Origin: Faecalicatena sp. Marseille-Q4148
GTDB lineage: Bacteria > Bacillota > Clostridia > Lachnospirales > Lachnospiraceae
DNA length: 64,000 nucleotides
NCBI GenBank assembly: GCA_018228665.1
Contig: CP073692.1
Location: forward strand, 1,250,039-1,314,038
Reading direction: 5' to 3'
Part shown: positions 33,202 through 40,373 of the stretch, piece after piece
Position numbering within the stretch: the first letter of the stretch is position 1
Layout: the number at the start of each line of letters is the position of its first letter
Notes under the pieces: model-generated
Seen by the model: only the letters and a program-made list of their open reading frames with translations
Told to the model about the DNA's origin: nothing
The model's database searches: none
Translations under genes and position numbers: made by a program

Positions 33202-33319
33202 GAAACAGCCTCCTTTTTTTGATATTTTTCTCGTCAGATTTCAACTTGGAAAAGGAATTGAATAAATGACGGCAAACGCGTGAACCCCTTGAAAATAAAG
33301 GCTTTTTCCGTTTGTCGTT

Positions 33320-33347
33320 ATTATACCGTAACGGCATTCTCATGCAA
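33320..33347 (-). promoter_or_regulatory. Promoter reading into the ICE transfer operon
   Basis: On the minus strand TTGCAT (33342-33347) and TATAAT (33320-33325) are spaced by 16 bases. Transcription would start near 33313, giving a 240-base leader before the first gene. The -35 box lies in the recombinase remnant, that is, outside the ICE end as placed here, so operon strength may depend on the insertion site or on circle formation. Confidence 0.6.
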
Positions 33348-33508
33348 GCCTTCTCATTGAACTTGGTTTTCCTCCCCTCTTGATTGCGGAACGTCTTGGG
33401 CATGAGAAAATTGAAACAACACTTAATATCTATGGACATCTATATCCGGATAAGCAGTTAGAAATTGCCCGGTCACTTGAAGCCCTTAACCAAAATAGTT
33501 CTTTTTAA
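33332..33508 (+). pseudogene. C-terminal remnant of a tyrosine recombinase/integrase
   Basis: The frame RHSHASLLIELGFPPLLIAE continues through RLGHEKIETTLNIYGHLYPD to TAA at 33506-33508. It contains the catalytic box II H-x-x-R-equivalent start (RHSH), the second His (LGH) and the nucleophile Tyr (NIYGHLY). In frame, a TAA at 33329-33331 directly precedes it and nothing upstream resembles an integrase, so about five sixths of the gene are missing or displaced. It is probably the target disrupted by the ICE, or the tail of an older element's integrase. Confidence 0.8.
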
Positions 33509-33582
33509 GTACCAGCATTTTCACACTACTTCTCAGCAACATACTATCCGCAGAATATTTTTCATACATTTTTCTCAATTCT

Positions 33583-33809
33583 ACAATTCAGACTCAATGG
33601 TAGAAAAATCCCTGCCGTTTTGTCTGCACGATTTAACGAACTTCTCACAATGTATGTGATACCGATGCTGAATTGGTATTATATATAGCAACTCAAATAC
33701 ATAGTAAAAAGGAGAAATGTATTATGAAGAAAAATCTTACAAAACTCATGGCACTCGGACTTGTAGTTGTTATGGGAGCAACAGCAGCAGTTGGATGTGG
33801 AAGCAAAGA
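33583..33809 (+). repeat. 227-bp inverted repeat, copy 1 (promoter plus signal peptide of binding protein 1)
   Basis: Compared base by base with the reverse complement of 39961-40187, it has the same length and three mismatches that I could count. It covers about 141 bases upstream of the ATG, the RBS, and the first 28 codons including the lipobox. Flanking sequence is unrelated upstream, while downstream coding sequence diverges quickly. Confidence 0.9.
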
Positions 33810-35007
33810 CAGTGGTTCTAAAACAAAAGACGGAAAGACAAAATTAACATTTGGTATGTGGTCTGAAACACAGATGGCTAACATGCAGGCTATGATCGAT
33901 GAATACGAAAAACAGAATCCAAATGTTGAAATTGAATTACAGTCTTCTTCTTACAAAGAATACTGGACAAAATTCGAAGCTGCTGCAGCTGGTGGAACAG
34001 CACCGGACGTAATGTGGATGAACGTACTTCACCTTGACAGCTACAAAGATGCAGGCGTTCTTGCAGAACTTGACGATGCAATTAAAGACGGAGGACTGGA
34101 ACTGGAAGGCAATTTCCCTTCAGCTCTGATCGATGCTTATACTCGCGATGGAAAAATGTACGGTATTCCGAAAGACTTCGATACAAATGCATTATTCTAC
34201 AACAAAGAGATCTTTGACAACGCAGGCGTTGCATATCCAACAGATGACTGGACATATGATGACCTGTTAGCATGCTGTCAGGAATTGATCGACAAAGGAT
34301 TAGGCGAAGGTGTATATCCATTTGCTTGTCCGGTTGACTTCCAGACATGGTACTATCAGACAGTATACGCAAATGGCGGATACATTTTAAATGAAGACGC
34401 AACAGAAACAGGTTATGATCTTCCGGAAACACAGGAAGGTATTCAGTGCTGGATCGATATGATTGAAAAAGGATATGCTCCAAGCCTCAATGATATCAAC
34501 GACACTAATGCAGATGCAAGATTCCAGTCCGGTCACCTTGCAATGAACCTTGCTGGTTCCTATATGGTTGCTGAGTATCTTCAGAACGATGCAATTATCG
34601 GAAAAATCGACTGTGTCGAAGTACCGGCTTTCAACGGCAAAGAACCTAACTGTATCAACGGTCTTTCTTACTCCGTATACGCAAACTCTAAAAACTTAGA
34701 AGAAGCTAAGAAATTTGCTGTATGGATGGGAAGCTCCGAAGCTATGGAAATCCAGGGACAGAATGCAACAGTATTCCCGGCAAGAAACGATGCTCAGCAC
34801 TGCTTCGCAGATTCTTTCCCGGAATTAAATATTGCTGCTTACACAAACCACGTTGATGATGCAGTTGCACTTCCGGTATGTGAAAAAGCTGCTGAATTAT
34901 ATGACTTAGAAGCAGAGCAGTTAAAACATGCTTATGATGGTTCTAAATCATTAGAAGAAGTATGTAAGACTCTGAAAGAAGAGGCAGATGCGCTAATCAG
35001 CAAATAA
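33724..35007 (+). CDS. Carbohydrate ABC transporter substrate-binding lipoprotein (copy 1)
   Basis: 427 residues. Lipoprotein signal peptide MKKNLTKLMALGLVVVMGAT ending in the lipobox AAVGC, then a family 1 sugar-binding fold: KLTFGMWSETQMANMQAMID, ALFYNKEIFDNAGVAYPTDD and HLAMNLAGSYMVAEYLQ. It would capture an oligosaccharide at the membrane surface for the two permeases that follow. The frame is open from 33673, but AAAAAGGAG before ATG 33724 is decisive. The promoter and signal peptide are nearly identical to the copy at 38748-40046, yet the mature protein differs considerably, so substrates may differ. Confidence 0.88.
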   Translation: MKKNLTKLMALGLVVVMGATAAVGCGSKDSGSKTKDGKTKLTFGMWSETQMANMQAMIDEYEKQNPNVEIELQSSSYKEYWTKFEAAAAGGTAPDVMWMNVLHLDSYKDAGVLAELDDAIKDGGLELEGNFPSALIDAYTRDGKMYGIPKDFDTNALFYNKEIFDNAGVAYPTDDWTYDDLLACCQELIDKGLGEGVYPFACPVDFQTWYYQTVYANGGYILNEDATETGYDLPETQEGIQCWIDMIEKGYAPSLNDINDTNADARFQSGHLAMNLAGSYMVAEYLQNDAIIGKIDCVEVPAFNGKEPNCINGLSYSVYANSKNLEEAKKFAVWMGSSEAMEIQGQNATVFPARNDAQHCFADSFPELNIAAYTNHVDDAVALPVCEKAAELYDLEAEQLKHAYDGSKSLEEVCKTLKEEADALISK

Positions 35008-35037
35008 TTCTGTTAGCGTTATAAAGTAGGTGACTAT

Positions 35038-35967
35038 ATGGCAAGAGAGAAAAAACAACAGGTGCAGGTGCCGAAAAAGAAAGCAACTAACCGTGAAAAG
35101 AAAGACTGGGTAGCAGGGTATCTCTTTATTGCTCCGGTAGTAATTGGTTTGCTTGTATTTTACATCTTCCCATTTATCCAGAACTTCTGGTTTAGTTTTA
35201 ACGATGTAAATAAATTTAATATGGCTACATTCTGTGGTATTGAAAACTACAAGAACCTGATTGTAGATAAAGAATTATATCACACACTTTGGAACACATT
35301 AAAATATGTTCTGATTACTGTTCCGGTAGGATTGTTTTTATCAATCCTGCTGGCAGCATTACTGAATACTCAGATTCGCGGAAAATCTATTTACCGTACG
35401 ATTTATTTCCTGCCGTCTGTAACAATGTCTGTTGCAGTAGCTTTGATCTGGAAATGGATTTACAATGGTGAATATGGTATTTTAAACGCGGTAATTAAAG
35501 TATTTGGCGGAAAAGGACAGAACTGGCTGTCAGATCCAAAAACAGCATTCTACTGCATTATGCTTGTAGGTATCTGGTGCAGCGTCGGCTATAATATGAT
35601 CATTCTTCTTGCAGGAATGCAGGGAATTTCCAAATCACTTTATGAAGCGGCTGCCATCGACGGAGCTGGCCCGAAAGCTCAGTTTTTCCATGTAACAGTA
35701 CCAATGTTATCACCAACAATTTTCTTCGTTATGATTACTTCTATCATCAGTGGATTCCAGGTATTCGATACAATCTACATGATGGTAGGAAAAACAAGTA
35801 TGGCATTTGAAAGCACACAGACATTGATCGCTATGTTCTATCGAAATGGTTTCGAATACGGACAGAAAGGATATGCTGCTGCAATTTCCATCTTTGTATT
35901 CCTGTTAATCATGATTGTAACCGCTATTCAGATGTGGGGACAGAAGAAATGGGTTAATTACGACTAA
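35038..35967 (+). CDS. Carbohydrate ABC transporter permease, MalF/UgpA type (copy 1)
   Basis: 309 residues. Six membrane helices, starting after a basic N-terminus: WVAGYLFIAPVVIGLLVFYI, LWNTLKYVLITVPVGLFLSI and others. The EAA loop that docks to the ATPase is YEAAAIDGAGPKAQFFHVTV. It pairs with the MalG-type permease downstream. It starts 30 bases after the binding protein gene. No ATPase gene lies in either operon, so a shared MsmK/UgpC-type ATPase encoded elsewhere must serve it. Confidence 0.9.
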   Translation: MAREKKQQVQVPKKKATNREKKDWVAGYLFIAPVVIGLLVFYIFPFIQNFWFSFNDVNKFNMATFCGIENYKNLIVDKELYHTLWNTLKYVLITVPVGLFLSILLAALLNTQIRGKSIYRTIYFLPSVTMSVAVALIWKWIYNGEYGILNAVIKVFGGKGQNWLSDPKTAFYCIMLVGIWCSVGYNMIILLAGMQGISKSLYEAAAIDGAGPKAQFFHVTVPMLSPTIFFVMITSIISGFQVFDTIYMMVGKTSMAFESTQTLIAMFYRNGFEYGQKGYAAAISIFVFLLIMIVTAIQMWGQKKWVNYD

Positions 35968-35985
35968 AGGAAGGAGGATTTGATT

Positions 35986-36813
35986 ATGCAAAAGTCAAAA
36001 AATATCAGACATCTGATTGTACATATTATCTTGTTGGCCGGCGTTACGATCACAATCACTCCGTTCCTCTGGATGGTATTTACATCATTTAAAACACTTG
36101 GAGAATCAATGGCAATTCCACCAACGATTTTCCCGAAACATTTTCAATTGGACGCATACAAGACAATTTTCACATCCATTCCGTTTGCTCAGGTATACAT
36201 CAACACAATTATTTCAGCAGTAGTAACGGTGGTTGTACAGGTTGCATTCTGTACAATGGCAGCATATGGATTCGGACGTATTGACTTCCCGTTCAAAAAC
36301 ACAATTTTCCTGATTGTATTATCAGTATTGATGGTACCTGGACAGATTTTCCTGATTCCACAGTACTTAATCATTATGAAAATGGGATTGCTTGACACAA
36401 TTCCGGCGGTATTTATTCCAAACTTATTCAGTGCATTTGGTACTTTCTTAATGAGACAGTTCTTCATGTCACTTCCAAAAGAGTTAGAAGAAGCCGCAAT
36501 TCTGGATGGATGTAATCGTTTCCAGATTTTCGGAAAGATTATGCTTCCGTTAGTAAAACCAGGAATTGTTTCTCTTGTAATCTTCACAGCGAAGTTTGCA
36601 TGGAATGACTTCATGTGGCCGATGATCGTAAATACATCACCGACAAAAATGACTCTGGCTCCTGCTCTTTCTACATTGCAGGGACAGTACGGAACAAGAT
36701 ATCCAATGCAGATGGCAGGAGCGGTAATGGCCGTACTTCCAATCATCATCTTGTTCTTCATCTTCCAGAAGCAGTTTATTGAAGGTGTGGCACAGTCAGG
36801 TATCAAAGGTTAG
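35986..36813 (+). CDS. Carbohydrate ABC transporter permease, MalG/UgpE type (copy 1)
   Basis: 275 residues. Membrane helices such as LIVHIILLAGVTITITPFLW and TIFLIVLSVLMVPGQIFLIP, and the EAA loop LEEAAILDGCNRFQIFGKIM. The C-terminus FIEGVAQSGIKG is typical of the family. The frame could begin at TTG 35980, but GGAGG is ten bases before ATG 35986. It ends the operon, 67 bases before a shared bidirectional terminator. Confidence 0.9.
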   Translation: MQKSKNIRHLIVHIILLAGVTITITPFLWMVFTSFKTLGESMAIPPTIFPKHFQLDAYKTIFTSIPFAQVYINTIISAVVTVVVQVAFCTMAAYGFGRIDFPFKNTIFLIVLSVLMVPGQIFLIPQYLIIMKMGLLDTIPAVFIPNLFSAFGTFLMRQFFMSLPKELEEAAILDGCNRFQIFGKIMLPLVKPGIVSLVIFTAKFAWNDFMWPMIVNTSPTKMTLAPALSTLQGQYGTRYPMQMAGAVMAVLPIIILFFIFQKQFIEGVAQSGIKG

Positions 36814-36880
36814 TAAGTGTTTTAAAGAACGCTGTAAACTTATACATTTGCAGTATCAAAATCATTAGTAACAAAAAAAT

Positions 36881-36924
36881 AAACCGCTGTTCTATGAGTT
36901 TGTTATCTCATAGAATAGCGGTTT
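36881..36924. terminator. Bidirectional terminator between the convergent ABC operons
   Basis: AAACCGCTGTTCTATGAG (36881-36898) and CTCATAGAATAGCGGTTT (36907-36924) form an 18-base-pair stem with one mismatch. It is followed by Ts on the plus strand and by a T-rich run on the minus strand. Confidence 0.85.
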
Positions 36925-36958
36925 TTTTGCACTTATTAAAGCAGCTTTTGTTATAAAA

Positions 36959-37777
36959 TTATCCTTTAATACCGGATTGAGCAACGCCCTCGATGAACTG
37001 TTTCTGGAAAATAAAGAACAGTACAACCATTGGGATAACTGCCATAACTGCACCGGCCATCTGACCTGGGAAGTTTGTAGCGTATTGCCCCTTTAAAAGT
37101 GATAATGCTGGTGCCAATGTCATTTTGCTTGGATCCGTATTAACAATCAATGGCCACATGAAGTCATTCCATGCAAATTTTGCAGTGAAGATGACAAGTG
37201 ATACGATACCAGCCTTTACAAGTGGCAACATGATTTTTCCAAAAATCTGGAAACGATTACATCCATCTAACAGCGCAGCTTCTTCAAGTTCCTTCGGCAG
37301 AGACATAAAGAACTGTCTTAGCAGGAAGGTACCGAATGCACTGAATAAGTTTGGTAAGAACAACGCAGGTATCGTGTTGATCAATCCAAGTTTCTGGATG
37401 ATTAAATACTGTGGTACGAGGAAAATCTGTCCAGGCACCATCAAAATAGAAAGAATTACTACGAAAATGACATTCTTTCCTGGAAATTCCAGGCGTCCAA
37501 ATGCATATCCTGCCATTGTACAGAATGCTACTTGAACAGCTGTCGTAATAATTGTTGTAATAATTGTGTTAGTATATACTGTACCAAAGTCCAGTGTTTC
37601 AAAAATCTTCGTGTATGCATCTAACTGGAAATGTGCCGGGAAGATTGTTGGTGGTATCTGCATGGATTCACCGATTGTCTTGAAGGAAGAAAGTACCATC
37701 CAAAGAAATGGGAATACTGTAATACCGATACCAAGAATTAAGATTAAATGAATTAACCAGTTTTTTCTTGATTTCAT
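36959..37777 (-). CDS. Carbohydrate ABC transporter permease, MalG/UgpE type (copy 2)
   Basis: 272 residues, a clear paralogue of the copy at 35986-36813: same helix plan (WLIHLILILGIGITVFPFLW), the same EAA loop LEEAALLDGCNRFQIFGKIM, and the same FIEGVAQSGIKG end. The regions around the EAA loop are nearly identical between copies while the N-terminal and periplasmic loops differ (IFETLDFGTVYTNTIITTII), as expected when the shared ATPase contact is conserved. ATG 37777 follows AAGGAGG. Confidence 0.9.
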   Translation of the reverse strand: MKSRKNWLIHLILILGIGITVFPFLWMVLSSFKTIGESMQIPPTIFPAHFQLDAYTKIFETLDFGTVYTNTIITTIITTAVQVAFCTMAGYAFGRLEFPGKNVIFVVILSILMVPGQIFLVPQYLIIQKLGLINTIPALFLPNLFSAFGTFLLRQFFMSLPKELEEAALLDGCNRFQIFGKIMLPLVKAGIVSLVIFTAKFAWNDFMWPLIVNTDPSKMTLAPALSLLKGQYATNFPGQMAGAVMAVIPMVVLFFIFQKQFIEGVAQSGIKG

Positions 37778-37797
37778 TCGTTCTGTTCCTCCTTATT

Positions 37798-38724
37798 TTA
37801 ATCGTAATTAACCCACTTTTTCTGACCCCACATCTGGACTGCTGTAATTGCCATAATGATGACAAACATAAAGATGGAGATCGCAGCGGCATATCCTTTG
37901 TAGCCATAACTAAACGCATTCTGATAAAAGAGAACGTTCATTGTGTAAGAAGGTTTATATGCCGGATTGTCAGGTCCAATCATCATATAAATGCTGTCAA
38001 ATACCTGGAATGCACCAATTAATCCTGTTACTAACAAGAAGAAAATACTTGGTGTTACAAGTGGGAATGTAATTTTAAAGAACTTCTGAATAGGACCTGC
38101 TCCATCAATAGAAGCAGCTTCATAGTAGCTCTTTGAAATTCCCTGCATACCTGCCAGCAAAATGATTACGTTATAACCAACACTGCCCCAGATTGCAACA
38201 ATCATAACACAATAAAGCGCCGTACTTGGATCTGAAAGCCAACTTCTGCCCTGGATTCCAAAGATAGATAATACTTCATTTAAAATTCCGTAATCACCAT
38301 TAAAAATCCATTTCCACACCAATGATACAGCTACTGCCATTGTTACAGAAGGAAGGAAATAAATTGTACGGTAGAAAGATTTTCCTTTGATATCTGAGTT
38401 CAAAAGCGCTGCTATTGCTACAGAAAGGAATAATCCGATTGGCGTTGTAATTAACGCATACTTAACTGTATTCCATAATGCGCGGCCGAGTTCAGGCTCT
38501 TTTGCCAGATTTTTGTAGTTCTCAAGTCCGACAAAAGTTGCCATATTAAATTTGTTTACATCATTAAAACTAAACCAGAAGTTCTGGAAAAATGGCCATA
38601 TGTAGAAAATTGCTAAACCAATTGTAACCGGTGCAATAAATACATAAGCAGCAAACCAGTCTTTTTTCTCGCGTTTACTTGCTTTGTGCTTAACTACGAC
38701 CTTTTTTTCTTTTTCTTTACTCAT
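37798..38724 (-). CDS. Carbohydrate ABC transporter permease, MalF/UgpA type (copy 2)
   Basis: 308 residues, paralogue of 35038-35967. Basic N-terminus (KEKEKKVVVKHKASKREKKD), WFAAYVFIAPVTIGLAIFYI and EAA loop YEAASIDGAGPIQKFFKITF. Like copy 1 it ends TAVQMWGQKKWVNYD. It lies between its binding protein and the MalG-type partner, with 20-23-base gaps. Confidence 0.9.
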   Translation of the reverse strand: MSKEKEKKVVVKHKASKREKKDWFAAYVFIAPVTIGLAIFYIWPFFQNFWFSFNDVNKFNMATFVGLENYKNLAKEPELGRALWNTVKYALITTPIGLFLSVAIAALLNSDIKGKSFYRTIYFLPSVTMAVAVSLVWKWIFNGDYGILNEVLSIFGIQGRSWLSDPSTALYCVMIVAIWGSVGYNVIILLAGMQGISKSYYEAASIDGAGPIQKFFKITFPLVTPSIFFLLVTGLIGAFQVFDSIYMMIGPDNPAYKPSYTMNVLFYQNAFSYGYKGYAAAISIFMFVIIMAITAVQMWGQKKWVNYD

Positions 38725-38747
38725 AGAAACACCTGCTTTATCTGAAA

Positions 38748-40046
38748 TTATTTGCTGTTCATTTTTTCAAGAATAGGCTTTGTCTCTTCGTCAATCTTCT
38801 TACCTGCGTCTTCCATAGTCATTTCACCTGACCATACTTTCTGCATGTATTCACTTGTTACTGTTCCGATTTCAGAAGTAGCTTTGCAATGTGGTAACAC
38901 ATGTGTTTCTTCAAGATTTGCTAAGAATACCTGAAGATTTAACTCTGGTCTTGTTTCAAGATATAATTCCTGAGATTCATTTCTTGCAGAGATAACACTT
39001 CCGGCAGATCCCTGAATATCCATAGCTTCTTTTCCACCAAGCCATTCTACGAATTTAAGAGCTTCTTCTTCGTTCTTTGTACCTTCGTATACAGCGTATC
39101 CAAGACCGTTGATGATATCTGTTTTCTTACCGTTGAAAGAAGGTCTGGAAACAATATCATATTTTCCGGCAATATTTTCATTCTGCTCATATTCTGCAAT
39201 CATGTAGTTACCAGACATGTACATAGCAATTTTACCAGCTTCGAACATTGCGTCCGGTGTTGTATCTGTCATCTGCTGAAGAGTTGGAGAATATCCTTCT
39301 TTTACAAGATCAGACCAGATTGTGATACCTTCTACTGTCTTAGGATCAGAATATCCTGTAGCTGTATAATCATCATTGTAGACATATCCACCATTAGCGA
39401 TAATAGTTGGATTGAAGTTTGTCTGTCCTGAGTTGTAGTTTACTGCTGTAGGATAAACGCCTTCGCCAAGATCAGCAGCGTCTAAAGCTTCACAAGCTGC
39501 CCAGAAATCTTCCATTGTCCAATCATCTGTCGGGTAAGCAAGTCCTGCTTTGTCGAATAATTCTTTGTTGTAGAATAAACCATTTGTATCAAAATCTTTC
39601 GGAATCGCATAAAGTTTTCCGTCGATTGTGTAACCGTCTGCAAGAGCTGCCGGGAAGTTTGTTTCCATATCAAGATTTTCTCCTACTTTAGAAAGATCTT
39701 TCAGGATTCCGGCTTCAACATATTCTTCTACATGAAGAATATTCATCCACATGATATCGCAAGCGTCATTACCTGTAGCAGAAGCCTCTAATTTTGTCCA
39801 GTATTCAGACCATGTAGATAACTGTGTCTCGACTGTTACATTTGGATTTTCTTCCTCGTATTTGTCGATCATTTTCTGCATAACCTTCTGCTGTGTTTCA
39901 TCCCAAAGAGCCATTGTTAATTTTGTCTTGCCGTCTTTTGTCTTAGAACCGCCGTCACCATCTTTGCTTCCACATCCAACAGCTGCTGTTGCTCCCATAA
40001 CAACTACAAGTCCGAGTGCCATGAGTTTTGTAAGATTTTTCTTCAT
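38748..40046 (-). CDS. Carbohydrate ABC transporter substrate-binding lipoprotein (copy 2)
   Basis: 432 residues. Same lipoprotein leader as copy 1, to Cys in AAVGCGSKDG, then a diverged family 1 binding protein: KLTMALWDETQQKVMQKMID, GLFYNKELFDKAGLAYPTDD and KIAMYMSGNYMIAEYEQNEN. The two share the fold and several blocks, but long stretches differ, including likely ligand-facing loops (NGGYVYNDDYTATGYSDPKT here). ATG 40044-40046 follows AAAAAGGAG. It lies next to the GH129-like hydrolase, transcribed in the same direction. Confidence 0.88.
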   Translation of the reverse strand: MKKNLTKLMALGLVVVMGATAAVGCGSKDGDGGSKTKDGKTKLTMALWDETQQKVMQKMIDKYEEENPNVTVETQLSTWSEYWTKLEASATGNDACDIMWMNILHVEEYVEAGILKDLSKVGENLDMETNFPAALADGYTIDGKLYAIPKDFDTNGLFYNKELFDKAGLAYPTDDWTMEDFWAACEALDAADLGEGVYPTAVNYNSGQTNFNPTIIANGGYVYNDDYTATGYSDPKTVEGITIWSDLVKEGYSPTLQQMTDTTPDAMFEAGKIAMYMSGNYMIAEYEQNENIAGKYDIVSRPSFNGKKTDIINGLGYAVYEGTKNEEEALKFVEWLGGKEAMDIQGSAGSVISARNESQELYLETRPELNLQVFLANLEETHVLPHCKATSEIGTVTSEYMQKVWSGEMTMEDAGKKIDEETKPILEKMNSK

Positions 40047-40187
40047 AATACATCTCTCCTTTTTACTATGTATTTGAGTTGCTATATATAATACCAATTC
40101 AGCATCGGTATCACATACATTGTGAGAAGTTCGTTAAATCGTGCAGACAAAACGGCAGGGAATTTTCTACCATTGAGTCTGAATTGT
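39961..40187 (-). repeat. 227-bp inverted repeat, copy 2 (promoter plus signal peptide of binding protein 2)
   Basis: Reverse-complement copy of 33583-33809 with three mismatches and no indel by hand alignment. The two copies bracket 6.1 kb that contains both convergent transport operons. Confidence 0.9.
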
Positions 40188-40373
40188 ATCTTTTTCACAA
40201 TTTTAACTTGTTTTCTCTCTGTTAAGCAGTATTATACAACCAATAAATTCATTTTGCTTGTTGTATTATCCACTTCTATTGTCATATTGTCTTTAAACTT
40301 ATATAAAACCACTAACAAAATAAGGTTTTTTCAGTTTTCACATACAAAATGACTAATTCAATACGCTAACATA
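40047..40373. other. Intergenic region between the hydrolase gene and binding protein 2
   Basis: Bases 40047-40187 are the upstream part of inverted repeat copy 2. The remaining 185 bases are AT-rich and hold no gene. A TATAAT box lies on the minus strand at 40231-40236 without a good -35. AAAAACC and GGTTTTA at about 40305-40335 could form only a weak hairpin after the hydrolase stop, so readthrough from the hydrolase into the transporter operon is possible. Confidence 0.5.

Larger units (their letters stand above)
1..33331. mobile_element. Integrative conjugative element, Tn1549/CTn type (left end outside the window)
   Basis: A GC-rich block carries the gene set of clostridial Tn1549-like elements: RepA, TOPRIM primase-like protein, PcfB, VirD4, Maff2, VirB6-like, PrgI, VirB4, an M23/NlpC-P60 hydrolase, DUF4315, DUF4366 and a Cna-B adhesin with sortase, nearly all on the minus strand. 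The right edge is placed at about 33331, because reading-frame similarity to a tyrosine recombinase starts abruptly there and base composition drops to the AT-rich chromosomal level. The relaxase and the element's own recombinase are not in the window. The element names come from family knowledge; the exact terminus is inferred. Confidence 0.85.
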
